Shown one piece after another: positions 1-8,627 of a DNA stretch of 51,666 nt. The position numbers and the translations under genes are program-made. Below the pieces are notes generated by a model, which was given only the letters and a program-made list of their open reading frames with translations, had not been told where the DNA came from and did not search any database. The DNA is from an uncultured Lachnospiraceae bacterium (GTDB lineage: Bacteria > Bacillota > Clostridia > Lachnospirales > Lachnospiraceae). Position 1 is the first letter of the stretch. Each line of letters begins with the position of its first letter. Location: NCBI GenBank assembly GCA_900546325.1, contig URCR01000019.1, positions 1 to 51,666 on the forward strand, read 5' to 3'.

Positions 1-22
1 AGATTCAAGGAGGAAATTACAA

Positions 23-1450
23 ATGAGAATTCAACACAACATTACAGCATTAAACGCACACAGAAACTTAACAACAAATAACTCTGCTGTTACAAAGAAC
101 TTAGAAAAATTATCTTCTGGTTACAGAATCAACCGTGCAGGTGATGATGCGGCCGGACTTGCTATCTCTGAAAAAATGAGAGCACAGATCACAGGTCTTG
201 AGACAGCACAGAAGAATGCAGAAGACGGTGTTTCCTTAGTGCAGACAGCAGAAGGTGCACTGACAGAAGTTCACTCTATGTTAAACCGTATGGTAGAGCT
301 TGCTACACAGTCTGCGAACGGTACATACTCTGAGAGCAACCGTGCAGAAATGCAGAAAGAAATCTCTGCATTAAGAGATGAGATTGACCGTATCAGCGAC
401 ACAGCTAACTTTAACGGAACAAAACTGTTCGGTGGAGCAAATCCAAAAGCTCAGATGTTCACAGCAACTGGTACTATAAACGGAGCTGCTTTGGCAGGTG
501 CAACTCAGGCAGGTTCACAAACGAAGACAGAGGTTGATTGGACAGCTGGAAATCAAGCTGGTTCTAAGGATGCAAGTTTCTCTTTTACGGTGACAGACGA
601 AGAAGGTACTACACACGACTTTACAGTTGGGGTTGATTTAAGTGCTGGACATGCTGCAACCGATGTTATTGCTGAATTAAATAAAGATGACACTTTAAAG
701 GCTTATGGAATTACCGTTACTGACAATGGAGGAAAACTTGTATTTACAAGTGAAGAAAAAGGGGCGGATGCTGCATATGTAAGCGCTGTAAGCTTTAACA
801 AAGGTACTACTGCCGGTGCCGATCAGGCTATCGGAGCTGTAAAACCGACAAAAGGTACATACGAGGGACAAACTTATAACCTTGCTGCTGCCAAAGAGGG
901 AGATAAAATTACAGTCAATGGAAAAGACTACACCGGCTTCAAAAATTTTGCTGAACTGAAAACGCTTCTTGAGGAAGATGGTATTGAAGTTATTGATCAG
1001 GGTGGTAACCAGCAGAGTGTAATGCTCAGAGAAAATCTGAAGGAAAAATCTACAAATGTCAGCCTTCATGTTGGTGAGTCTTCTGATGATTCCAATACGA
1101 TTGAAGTAAAAATCAAAGCAATGAGCGCGAAGTCTCTGAACCTTGATGATGTTGATATTACTAACGTAAAAGGTGCAAAAGCCGCTATCGATACAATCAA
1201 CACTGCAATCGATACAGTATCAAGCATCCGTTCCGACCTCGGTGCTTTACAGAACCGTCTAGAACATACAATCAACAACTTAGGTGTTCAGAATGAAAAC
1301 ATCACTGCTGCCGAAAGCCGTATCCGCGATGTAGACATGGCTAAAGAAATGATGGCTTACACAAAGAATAACATTCTTGTTCAGTCTTCCCAGGCTATGC
1401 TTGCTCAGGCTAATCAGGTTCCACAGGGTGTTCTTCAGTTATTACAGTAA
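23..1450 (+). CDS. fliC: Flagellin, filament protein
   Basis: This is the subunit of the flagellar filament, exported through the flagellar type III apparatus and polymerised outside the cell. The N-terminal D0/D1 region (about residues 1-145, opening MRIQHNITALNAHRNL and containing LSSGYRINRAGDDAAGLAISE) and the C-terminal D1/D0 region (about 385-475, containing AESRIRDVDMAKEM and ending in QANQVPQGVLQLLQ) are both conserved. About 240 residues of variable surface domain lie between them, rich in Thr, Ala, Gly and Asp, as expected for the exposed D2/D3 part. At 475 residues it is mid-sized for the family. The AAGGAGG ribosome site at 7-13 is 9 nt from the ATG, and a strong hairpin terminator follows. 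The promoter lies outside the window, so sigma-D control cannot be tested. Confidence 0.97.
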   Translation: MRIQHNITALNAHRNLTTNNSAVTKNLEKLSSGYRINRAGDDAAGLAISEKMRAQITGLETAQKNAEDGVSLVQTAEGALTEVHSMLNRMVELATQSANGTYSESNRAEMQKEISALRDEIDRISDTANFNGTKLFGGANPKAQMFTATGTINGAALAGATQAGSQTKTEVDWTAGNQAGSKDASFSFTVTDEEGTTHDFTVGVDLSAGHAATDVIAELNKDDTLKAYGITVTDNGGKLVFTSEEKGADAAYVSAVSFNKGTTAGADQAIGAVKPTKGTYEGQTYNLAAAKEGDKITVNGKDYTGFKNFAELKTLLEEDGIEVIDQGGNQQSVMLRENLKEKSTNVSLHVGESSDDSNTIEVKIKAMSAKSLNLDDVDITNVKGAKAAIDTINTAIDTVSSIRSDLGALQNRLEHTINNLGVQNENITAAESRIRDVDMAKEMMAYTKNNILVQSSQAMLAQANQVPQGVLQLLQ

Positions 1451-1470
1451 TTGAACATATTATTTTTTAT

Positions 1471-1503
1471 GCTGTTCGGCGAGTCCCGGACAGCTTTTTT
1501 CTT
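1471..1503 (+). terminator. Terminator of the flagellin gene
   Basis: A nine-pair stem (GCTGTTCGG with CCGGACAGC, one G-U pair) with a short loop is followed by six T residues. It starts 20 nt after the flagellin stop codon. Confidence 0.9.
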
Positions 1504-1852
1504 TTCATGTCTATATGTTTCTGTTTGCACAACAATTCCCGAAGCTTACGAAGTCACACAAAAATGATATTCTCTTATTCCCTTGCCCTCTTGGCAAGCT
1601 CTGATTAATCATGGAAAATGGAATATTCCCAAAGAAATTATTAGTAGAAACAACAACTCCCTTTTTTGTGCTTTTATATGATTTTGTCGAATTTTGTCTG
1701 TGCATTTTTATATCATTTCCCCTTTTTACATTGACCTTTTTTGTGATTTCTCTTATAATTAAACTATAAAATTAATTTAATTTGTATTTTTTGTACAAAC
1801 TCAAGAAATTACAATTATCTTATACTATTTTTTTCTATCAGGAGGCAACACT
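1504..1852. other. Intergenic stretch before the PilZ gene
   Basis: This AT-rich gap holds no convincing gene. A 64-codon minus-strand frame at 1511-1705 has no ribosome site and no recognisable similarity. The only supported element is the promoter at 1731-1759. The PilZ ribosome site (AGGAGG) is at about 1841-1846. Confidence 0.6.
1731..1759 (+). promoter_or_regulatory. Sigma-A-type promoter of the PilZ gene
   Basis: TTGACC (1731-1736) and TATAAT (1754-1759) are separated by 17 bp, about 90 nt before the PilZ start codon. No operator-like repeat is obvious nearby. Confidence 0.8.
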
Positions 1853-2473
1853 ATGGAACAATTACAAAATCTTAGACATGGTATTCTTTATACACTGGAG
1901 ACTTCTTATTTTGCAGAAGCACAATATACAAAACAGTCTTTTGATACAGCTACCTTTATTCTTCCGGAAGAATTGACGCAAGACCTTCCCGAGCAACTCT
2001 TTCTGATCCCCGATGGGGAGGCACACACTTTTGCGCCGTACCGTTTTCTTCTGTCAAATCATCCAACATTATACCGCACTGATTCCAGCGGCAAGCCTTA
2101 TTATCTTGTGCGTGGAACAACTACTGACACTGCTGAGTCAAGAGATGAACTCCGTATTCCGGTTTCTATTGATGTTGAACTTAATTGTCCCGGTTTTTAT
2201 TCAAAGGTTCCGGTAACAATTAAGGATTTGAGTGCAAGTGGTCTTCTATTTGTTTCTGATCAACATTTTGAGCCCTGCATGAATTTTACCTTTGATTTTC
2301 CAGATATAGAAAATACCCCTGAAGTCACTGCCCGCATCGTCAAGAAACGTCCAGTACGGATTCATGGTCTTACCGGATATGGATGTCAGTTTATCCATCT
2401 TTCCCCAGCGCTGGAGGCCGAAATCAGAAAATTTGTCTTTCGTCAGGATGTTCTTCATAAAAAGAAATTCTAA
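1853..2473 (+). CDS. PilZ domain protein, likely c-di-GMP receptor
   Basis: This is a 206-residue YcgR-like protein without signal peptide or membrane segment. Residues 1-95 form a divergent N-terminal region. Residues 96-200 form the PilZ domain with the c-di-GMP signature RxxxR (R97-R101, RDELR) and DxSxxG (D125 to G130, DLSASG). Known YcgR proteins bind c-di-GMP and brake the flagellar motor, so the position just after flagellin fits a motility-control role; that role is inferred. The start is supported by AGGAGG eight bases upstream. The gene has its own promoter and a hairpin terminator, so it is probably monocistronic. Confidence 0.9.
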   Translation: MEQLQNLRHGILYTLETSYFAEAQYTKQSFDTATFILPEELTQDLPEQLFLIPDGEAHTFAPYRFLLSNHPTLYRTDSSGKPYYLVRGTTTDTAESRDELRIPVSIDVELNCPGFYSKVPVTIKDLSASGLLFVSDQHFEPCMNFTFDFPDIENTPEVTARIVKKRPVRIHGLTGYGCQFIHLSPALEAEIRKFVFRQDVLHKKKF

Positions 2474-2483
2474 ATATAACACA

Positions 2484-2526
2484 AGGGACTGCATGACATT
2501 CCATCTGCAGTCCCTCGTATCATCTT
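2484..2526 (+). terminator. Hairpin terminator between convergent genes
   Basis: The arms AGGGACTGCA (2484-2493) and TGCAGTCCCT (2506-2515) pair perfectly around a 12-nt loop and are followed by a T-rich run near 2520-2529. It ends the PilZ transcript and may also serve the convergent operon ending at 2533, where the T-run is weaker. Confidence 0.8.
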
Positions 2527-2532
2527 TTTCCA

Positions 2533-2991
2533 TTACACTCGCACTTTAACTACGATTTTCTTCACCTGGCATGCTCCGTTTTTTGTCATTCTCCGCGGTG
2601 CATGACCGTCCTCCGGAGGCACGATCGCAAAATCTCCTGCTTTTAAGATGATCGCACCGCTCTGGTTCGGCTCTTCATAGAAAATCAGATCTCGCTCTTC
2701 GTCATATTCCATCGCAGGAGTCAGATTCTCCAGAGGCTCATAGCCGAAGACTTCCTCCCCTTCTACGACATATTGAATATCGAAGTATTTGCGATGTGCT
2801 TCAAACGGACATTCTTCCGGTGTCATTGTCGTATAGCTCTGCACATTTGCGTAGACCTCTTCCCCGTCGATCGGAATATTTCCGACAGGCAGTGCCAGAA
2901 GATCTGTCTCCCGCAGAAAGCGGAATGCCTTCTGAAATTTTTCGTCAAGATAATTATATTTTTCAGCGTATTTCATTGTTGTTGTCAGCAT
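2533..2991 (-). CDS. YhcH/YjgK/YiaL family protein (DUF386)
   Basis: This is a 152-residue cupin-fold protein of the TabA/YiaL/YhcH family. Family members are tied to sugar-acid, sialic acid and biofilm functions, and the exact reaction is mostly unproven. Conserved features are AHRKYFDIQYVVEGEE (about 65-80), with a likely metal-binding His and Glu, and the C-terminal PPEDGHAP with H130. The frame can be extended upstream to 3144, but the ATG at 2991 is chosen because a CAGGGGGC ribosome site precedes it and the protein then has the usual family length. It is the last gene of a five-gene operon, 25 nt after the HExxH gene. In E. coli the relative yiaL is next to yiaK, and a yiaK-like gene opens this operon. 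Confidence 0.9.
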   Translation of the reverse strand: MLTTTMKYAEKYNYLDEKFQKAFRFLRETDLLALPVGNIPIDGEEVYANVQSYTTMTPEECPFEAHRKYFDIQYVVEGEEVFGYEPLENLTPAMEYDEERDLIFYEEPNQSGAIILKAGDFAIVPPEDGHAPRRMTKNGACQVKKIVVKVRV

Positions 2992-3016
2992 GATTTGCCC
3001 CCTGTCTGTCCGGATC

Positions 3017-3811
3017 TCAGTCCAGACAAGTATTCTTGTTTTCTCTTTTTTCCTGCAGTTTCTGCTCTTCTGCCCGCAGACTGCACACTTCCTCGTACAG
3101 CCCCCACGCAGCATTTTGATCATAAGCATACACAAGCAGAACATCGAGCATATAAGGCGATACCTCGATCCCTGTCATCTGTGCCGCAAATGCCATTGCC
3201 GCAATCTCAGACAGACAGACGATCGACGAACGGTTGGAAAACGGGCGGCGCCACAGCTCTACCTTCTCCGTGCGGGTATAGATTTCTTTTTCATGCCGCT
3301 CTTCTACCGCATGAAAGAGTTCGTGGGCAAGCAGTACCGAGGTCAGTTTTTCCGGCTCCAGAAGCGGACAGCCACACGCTCTGTAAATGCGCTGTGCCTT
3401 TGAGATACAGTCCGTAAAAATTGTGATCTCATCCGGCTGGACAAACTGCGCAAACAGCACGATTCCGCCTCCTGTCGGTGTCTTTTTCTTTAAGACTTTC
3501 ATTCCCATCCGTTCTGCCAGAAGCCCCGGATCATTTGTCCCGTACTCTTTGGCGACTCTATCCGCCCATTCTCTTCCGCAGGCATTTGCTTCCGCGATAT
3601 AACGATATTTCTGCTCTCTTGTAAATTTCCCTTCCAGCGGCTCCCGTCCAAAGGCATACATCCCCCAGACCGTTTCCGATATCTCTGACAATTCCTCTGC
3701 CATCTGCTCCGGCTCCACCTGAGGATACTGAGGCACAGCGTAAGGAGTGCCTTTCTGGGAGAATGCATCCAACAAACGATTCCACTTTTCTTTTTTTCTG
3801 CTTCCTTCCAT
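3017..3811 (-). CDS. IrrE/ImmA-like HExxH zinc protein
   Basis: This is a 264-residue soluble protein of unrecognised specific family. It contains HELFHAVEE (H163, E164, H167), a zinc-peptidase HExxH motif, and about 35 residues later SEIAAMAFAAQM. That second motif resembles the E-x-x-A-x-x-F-A motif supplying the third zinc ligand in IrrE/ImmA gluzincins (here E202). The segment near residues 80-105 (ACGREWADRVA to LLAERMGMKV) also resembles the start of that domain. There is no signal peptide, so a cytoplasmic location is inferred. It lies fourth in the operon, 22 nt after the HyuA-like gene and 25 nt before the YhcH gene. IrrE and ImmA cleave repressors, but a peptidase is unusual inside a metabolic operon. 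Substrate unknown. Confidence 0.75.
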   Translation of the reverse strand: MEGSRKKEKWNRLLDAFSQKGTPYAVPQYPQVEPEQMAEELSEISETVWGMYAFGREPLEGKFTREQKYRYIAEANACGREWADRVAKEYGTNDPGLLAERMGMKVLKKKTPTGGGIVLFAQFVQPDEITIFTDCISKAQRIYRACGCPLLEPEKLTSVLLAHELFHAVEERHEKEIYTRTEKVELWRRPFSNRSSIVCLSEIAAMAFAAQMTGIEVSPYMLDVLLVYAYDQNAAWGLYEEVCSLRAEEQKLQEKRENKNTCLD

Positions 3812-3833
3812 ATAAAAGGCACTCCTTCCTCTT

Positions 3834-5960
3834 CTATAAACTGTTCTTCGCTCCTACGATGATCACATCATCTCCCGGATTGATCATCTGCATCTCTACT
3901 TCCATCAGCATCATGATCTTATCAAGATCGATAGAACCTGCAAAGTCCATGACTCTTGCGCCGGCACAGATATAATAGTCCGGTCTTAAGATCGCATCCT
4001 GCTGATAGATCGCCAGTTCTTCCCAGAGCTGGGAAACGATATTGCGGTAGCTTCCCGCCTTGCAGAGAACTGCTTTTGCATCATTTCTCTGCACTTTGAT
4101 AAATCCTTTTTTATCAAGGATACGAACCGGATGTTTTCCTTTTCGTTCCATTCCGAATACATAGAAGTTCTTTGTCGCACATTCTTCTTTGACTTCTGAT
4201 TTGGATGCTTTTAAGTCTTCTGCCGCAAGCTCGCATGCTTCCTCCGGCGTACATTCTTTCAGTAAGTCTGTTGTCTTCACTTCTGTGGATCCAAGTGCGA
4301 TCGCAGTCAGTTTCGATGTCTGCGGATCGATTTCAATGTGGACATCCACGCTGTCAGCTGCCGCACCACTTTCTACTGCCTTGTCGATCGCCTCCGCCTT
4401 GATGGAGCGGATATCTTCCGGTGTCGGATTCGGAACAACGCGTTCTACAACGTCACGCACCATCGCAAGCGCAACACCGATAGACGAAATTACTTCCGCG
4501 TTTTCCGGGATCGAGTAGCGAAGTCCCATTTTATCTGAGCAGAACCCGATCAGAGATGCGGCACCTCCGCCGACTCCCACAAGACTGATCTGATCTTTTT
4601 CCAGACGATATTTTTCTGCCAGATCCATGATGATCGGCTGAATCTTTTCGTAAGCTCTTGTCAGGATCTGTGTTGCGACTTCTTCCACTGTTTTTCCCAT
4701 GTAATCTGCAAGCGGCTGCATTGCTTTTCTTGCCGCATTGGCATTTCCATATGCGAAATATTCCGGCTTGATCAGTCCAAGGACATTTGCCGCACAAGTA
4801 TTTGTGATCGTGATCCGTTTTCCGTTCTTCAATTCGATTGCCACATAATCATCCGGATCGCCTTCCTTCGGGCTGAAGAAGACAACTTTCGGATCTACGA
4901 TTTCTTCTTCCGGAGTGAATACGGCATAATCCATCCCTGCAATGTGTGCCGAACGTGGCCCAACGTCTTTGACACCACTCTTGTCCGCACGCACCATACT
5001 TCCACCTGCCACACCGAGCACGCGCACATCCAGACTGCTGATGTAAGTCCTGTGCCCTCCTACAACGGAGTAATCGATGGCCGGACGTCCGTCTTTGATG
5101 ACACCGATGTTTGTTGTCGTACCACCTACTTCAAAATACACACCGTTAGAAGCGCGCAGATACATCAGACTTCCCATCACAGAAGCTGCCGGTCCGGAAA
5201 GCATTGTCAGTACCGGACGTTTCTTCATCTCGCTGATCTCCATAACACCGCCGTCACCTCTCATGATCATCAGAGGTACTTCCACTCCTGCACTTCTGAC
5301 ACTCTGTTCTGTAGAGTTGGCAGTGTTCAGCATTTTCGGCAGGATAGAGGCATTGATCGCAGCTGTCCGCGTACGGCGGGTAAGTCCGTAAAGCTTTGTG
5401 ATCTCACTTGCCGCTGTCGCTTCCAATCCCATATTTTTCGCGATCGCACAGATTCCTGTCTCATTTTCCATATCATCTACACCGTAAGATTCACTGGCAA
5501 CAATTACCTGCGCCCCTTCTCCTACGAGAGATTTGATCGTGTCTGTCACAAGCTGGTCAGACAGCTTCTCATCGCAGATAAAGCGATTGTGCAGACGGAT
5601 AAATCTTCCGGATCCAAGATTGATGTCTTTCATATTTGTCTGTGCTTTTGCAAGCCATCCGCCTACACCTTTCGGTCCGACTCCGACTACACCTACATGC
5701 GCCACATCACCCTCGATCAGCGCATTGGTCGCCTGTGTCGTAGAGTGGGCAACGAAAATAACATCTTTCGGATCGATCTGGTTTTCTTTCAGACAGTTCT
5801 GAAATGCCTGAACAACACCGGCTGCCACACCTGCTTTGTCATCGTGCGATGTTTTCACGGAAGATTTTCCGATGATCTGATGTGTTGCATTGTCGATCGC
5901 AACCGCCTTTGTGTGGGTTCCGCCGACATCTATTCCCATGCGTACTTTTCTATTACTCAT
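3834..5960 (-). CDS. HyuA-type hydantoinase/oxoprolinase ATPase, orphan
   Basis: This is a protein of about 708 residues from the ATP-dependent hydantoinase/5-oxoprolinase A-subunit family. ATP-binding motifs of the ASKHA fold are visible: GIDVGGTHTKA (9-19), LSGPAAS (254-260) and FEVGGTTTNIG (276-286). Family enzymes use ATP to activate an amide or lactam carbonyl for ring opening, or act in ketone carboxylation. The usual HyuB partner is absent here. The open frame extends upstream to 6029, but ATG at 5960 is preferred because AAGGAGAGG sits just upstream. It overlaps nothing and follows the permease gene by 13 nt. Substrate is unknown; the neighbours suggest a small organic acid or cyclic amide. 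Confidence 0.85.
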   Translation of the reverse strand: MSNRKVRMGIDVGGTHTKAVAIDNATHQIIGKSSVKTSHDDKAGVAAGVVQAFQNCLKENQIDPKDVIFVAHSTTQATNALIEGDVAHVGVVGVGPKGVGGWLAKAQTNMKDINLGSGRFIRLHNRFICDEKLSDQLVTDTIKSLVGEGAQVIVASESYGVDDMENETGICAIAKNMGLEATAASEITKLYGLTRRTRTAAINASILPKMLNTANSTEQSVRSAGVEVPLMIMRGDGGVMEISEMKKRPVLTMLSGPAASVMGSLMYLRASNGVYFEVGGTTTNIGVIKDGRPAIDYSVVGGHRTYISSLDVRVLGVAGGSMVRADKSGVKDVGPRSAHIAGMDYAVFTPEEEIVDPKVVFFSPKEGDPDDYVAIELKNGKRITITNTCAANVLGLIKPEYFAYGNANAARKAMQPLADYMGKTVEEVATQILTRAYEKIQPIIMDLAEKYRLEKDQISLVGVGGGAASLIGFCSDKMGLRYSIPENAEVISSIGVALAMVRDVVERVVPNPTPEDIRSIKAEAIDKAVESGAAADSVDVHIEIDPQTSKLTAIALGSTEVKTTDLLKECTPEEACELAAEDLKASKSEVKEECATKNFYVFGMERKGKHPVRILDKKGFIKVQRNDAKAVLCKAGSYRNIVSQLWEELAIYQQDAILRPDYYICAGARVMDFAGSIDLDKIMMLMEVEMQMINPGDDVIIVGAKNSL

Positions 5961-5973
5961 TTTCACCCTCTCC

Positions 5974-7326
5974 TTAACCAAACATGATATATGTGATTGC
6001 CTGCATAATTGCGCAGATGATCCATGCAACCGGCAATGTCTTCTTCAAATGTTCTCTTGTAGAAACTTTTGCATAGCTTACGCCCCATGCGATCCAGCTC
6101 TGTGTCATACAGATCGATACATTCATCGTGATCGAAGGAATGACCATCAGCGCATAGAGATACGGAGTGGAGAATCCGATTCCTTTTAAAATTCCGAGTG
6201 TAGCTGCTCCACATCCGAATAAGGTAAACGGTCCACGGAACAGTCCAAGCGGTGCCAGTACTGCAAATGCGATGCTGATGATCAGCGTGTTGTTCGGAAT
6301 AACATTTCCGAGCAGTGCATTGAAATACGGAACACAGAGTTCTGCCGCTTTATTGAACATCGGGATCATCAGAAGGAATCCTACAAGCGGAGCAGTGTCT
6401 ACCACACCGTCATAGAAATCTTTGTTCAGCACACGGCATGCCCCGCGGAATGTCTTTAATCTTCCACAGATGATCAGTGCGTAGAAACTTCCTATAATAA
6501 ATCCAAGAATGATCGGCACATTGAAAATAACAAGCAGAAGCACCGGAAGAATCGGAGCGATCAGGGCCGGTGTCGGCACATATCCCGGACGGGCTTTTCT
6601 CGCCGCCGAAGCACTCCATGCATGTACTGTCTTTTTCTTTCTCAGTGTAAATGCACACATTGCGATTACCATGACAAGCTGTACCGCAAGACCGATCACT
6701 GCCCATCTTAAGCGGGCCGGATCATCGTATGTGATCAGTTGTTTTCCATCCTCCCCGAGGAAGAATGCAAGGAACTGACCGGAAAGTACCGGGTTTAAAT
6801 ACATTCCGGCACCGACACTCATCATGAAAGAACCGATGGAGAGTGTTTTCGGAATTCCAAGACTCATAAGGATCGGAAGAATGATCACACCGATCGCAAC
6901 TACTGCACCTGCTCCGAATAATGTGGAGAAGATTGCTGTTGTCACTGTTGACAGAAGCACACAGATAATGATCGGCTTATCTCCGCCAAGCTCTACGGCT
7001 TTCCGGATCAGCGCGTCTGCAATTCCGGTCTCTAAAAGCACACGACCAAACCATGCACCGAACACAACGTTTACAAGTACGCTTCCCCAGCCTTCCGGTC
7101 CTGACTGGAATACTTTCGTGATCGCATCTACAAAAGAAATGTCGGTCACTCCCGGGTAAGCCGCTATAAAATCAGGATTTGTTGCAAATGTATTTCCAAT
7201 GAGCGGGAGAACTGTCCAGATTACTCCCATAATGAGCATACCCATCATCAAATTTCCGCCGCGGACCGCGTAAACTGCCAGTCCGACAAATGAGATGAGC
7301 AGCAAAATACCAATGATATATTCCAT
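5974..7326 (-). CDS. Polytopic permease, organic-acid type
   Basis: This is a 450-residue integral membrane protein with about 11 to 12 hydrophobic spans across its whole length. It resembles the gluconate/citrate-type (ion transporter superfamily) permeases, with a helical-hairpin-like segment near FSTLFGAGAVVAIGVIILP and a second half beginning near VDTAPLVGFLL. It probably imports the acidic substrate of the operon. It lies second in the operon, 26 nt after the reductase and 13 nt before the HyuA-like gene. The exact family and substrate cannot be fixed by reading alone. Confidence 0.75.
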   Translation of the reverse strand: MEYIIGILLLISFVGLAVYAVRGGNLMMGMLIMGVIWTVLPLIGNTFATNPDFIAAYPGVTDISFVDAITKVFQSGPEGWGSVLVNVVFGAWFGRVLLETGIADALIRKAVELGGDKPIIICVLLSTVTTAIFSTLFGAGAVVAIGVIILPILMSLGIPKTLSIGSFMMSVGAGMYLNPVLSGQFLAFFLGEDGKQLITYDDPARLRWAVIGLAVQLVMVIAMCAFTLRKKKTVHAWSASAARKARPGYVPTPALIAPILPVLLLVIFNVPIILGFIIGSFYALIICGRLKTFRGACRVLNKDFYDGVVDTAPLVGFLLMIPMFNKAAELCVPYFNALLGNVIPNNTLIISIAFAVLAPLGLFRGPFTLFGCGAATLGILKGIGFSTPYLYALMVIPSITMNVSICMTQSWIAWGVSYAKVSTREHLKKTLPVAWIICAIMQAITYIMFG

Positions 7327-7352
7327 AACTTTTCCTCCTAGTATCTGTCACT

Positions 7353-8354
7353 TTACATTTTCAGAACAGATTCCCACACTTCTTCAATGACCGGGATTCC
7401 ATTTACTTTGTTGTCGCGAATGCTGTTTAATTCCAGTTCACCCGGATAGAAGACTTCTCCGCCTTCTGTAACCGGCTCAGAAGATTTGATATCTGCAAGA
7501 ATCTCATCCACAATCTTGTCTGTCTCTTCTGCTGTCTGGAATTTTGTCGGATCTACTGCGATCATGATCTGTGTCAGTCCGACTTCATCTCCGAATGTTC
7601 CGATCTTCTGTACAGAATTTCCGTTTGTCAGCACTGTCGCGATCAAGTCTAACATGATGGAAAGTCCGCTTCCTTTCCAGTATCCCATCGGAAGCACACG
7701 CCATGTCTTCTCAATCTCTGCCGGATCTGTTGTGAGTTCTCCTTTTGTGTCATATCCACCCGGAACCGGAAGCTGTACACCGCGCAGACGGCAGTCTTCA
7801 ATCTTTCCGTAAGAGAACTGTGACACTGCACAGTCAACCATTGCATGTTCGCCGTTAGAACGAGGAACTGCCATGATCAGTGGGTTGTTTCCGATCTTTC
7901 TGTCTGCTCCGCCCCATGCAGGCATATTCGGCATTGTGTTAGACCAGCAGATTCCGACGCATCCGTTCTCCGCTGCCAGCCATCCATAAGTGCCGCCTCT
8001 CATCCAGTGATTGTTGTTTCCAAGAGCAACACATCCGATTCCATATTCCTTTGCAAGTTCACATGCACGGTCCATCGCACGCTTTGCATTCAGCGGTCCA
8101 AATCCACGATGTCCGTCCCATCTCTCGATCGCACCCATGCTCATCTCACAGGTTGCGCGTGCATCCGGATCGATCTCTCCTTTTTCCAGGTAGCTTACGA
8201 CACGAGGAAAACGGTTCAGTCCATGAGAAAACACTCCTGCCAGACTGTTCTGTGCAAAAATAACTGCTGCACTCTCTGCATCCTCTCTCTGAAATCCTTT
8301 TTTCTCTAATACGCGTGCAAATTCCTGCACCATCACATCATATTGAACTCTCAT
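7353..8354 (-). CDS. YiaK-like 2,3-diketo-L-gulonate reductase family
   Basis: This is a 333-residue NAD(P)H-dependent oxidoreductase of the malate/L-sulfolactate/L-lactate dehydrogenase (Ldh_2) family. It resembles E. coli YiaK (2,3-diketo-L-gulonate reductase) closely over its length: FSHGLNRFPR with the catalytic His44, NNNHWMRGGTYGW, GNNPLIMAVPR, and LPMGYWKGSGLSIMLD. The length matches too. The likely reaction is reduction of a 2-keto or 2,3-diketo acid, but the true substrate is inferred only. It is the first gene of a five-gene operon, with a consensus promoter and a LacI-type operator upstream. An AGAAGGGAG ribosome site precedes the ATG. Confidence 0.9.
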   Translation of the reverse strand: MRVQYDVMVQEFARVLEKKGFQREDAESAAVIFAQNSLAGVFSHGLNRFPRVVSYLEKGEIDPDARATCEMSMGAIERWDGHRGFGPLNAKRAMDRACELAKEYGIGCVALGNNNHWMRGGTYGWLAAENGCVGICWSNTMPNMPAWGGADRKIGNNPLIMAVPRSNGEHAMVDCAVSQFSYGKIEDCRLRGVQLPVPGGYDTKGELTTDPAEIEKTWRVLPMGYWKGSGLSIMLDLIATVLTNGNSVQKIGTFGDEVGLTQIMIAVDPTKFQTAEETDKIVDEILADIKSSEPVTEGGEVFYPGELELNSIRDNKVNGIPVIEEVWESVLKM

Positions 8355-8441
8355 TGTGTGATCTCCCTTCTATCTTCTGAAACATTTTGCCTTTTACAAA
8401 TGTGAATTTCAAAACAAAGTAGATTATTTTTGAAATTCTAT

Positions 8442-8453
8442 AAAAGCGCTTTC
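8442..8453. promoter_or_regulatory. Candidate LacI operator 1, reductase operon
   Basis: On the minus strand the site reads AGAAAGCGCTTTTA, a palindrome of the LacI/CcpA kind with the typical central CG. It starts 10 nt downstream of the -10 element of the operon promoter, where bound repressor would block transcription. It matches two further sites near the neighbouring lacI-type gene. CcpA binding is an alternative because cre sites look similar. Confidence 0.7.
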
Positions 8454-8463
8454 TCTGTTTTTC

Positions 8464-8491
8464 ATTATAATTATCTATTGCATTTTGTCAA
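8464..8491 (-). promoter_or_regulatory. Promoter of the reductase-HyuA operon
   Basis: On the minus strand TTGACA (8486-8491) and TATAAT (8464-8469) are separated by 16 bp. This is a consensus sigma-A promoter about 100 nt before the first ATG. Its strength suggests it must be held down by a repressor, consistent with the palindrome just downstream. Confidence 0.88.
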
Positions 8492-8615
8492 TATAGGAGA
8501 TTGAAAACAATCATTTTCGGCATTTTCGACTATTTTATGTATTTATTTTAGTGCAAAATAACGATTTATTTTTAACAATCACAGTTTTACAGAACTGTTT
8601 TCAGCCCGTTTTTAA

Positions 8616-8627
8616 GAAAGGGCTTTC
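8616..8627. promoter_or_regulatory. Candidate LacI operator 2, dehydrogenase gene
   Basis: The 12-mer GAAAGGGCTTTC (AGAAAGGGCTTTCAC with flanks) is identical to the core found at the lacI-type promoter at 10768-10779. Only the two central bases break the symmetry. It lies about 160 bp before the dehydrogenase start codon. Confidence 0.7.

Noticed and set aside
695..1278. Minus-strand frames inside flagellin
   Set aside because: They are shadows of the variable region of the flagellin gene.
1511..1705. 64-codon minus-strand frame after flagellin
   Set aside because: No ribosome site, promoter or recognisable family; likely chance.
4944..5987. 347-codon plus-strand frame
   Set aside because: It lies wholly antisense to the HyuA-type gene, has a Cys/His/Arg-rich shadow composition, and lacks a ribosome site.
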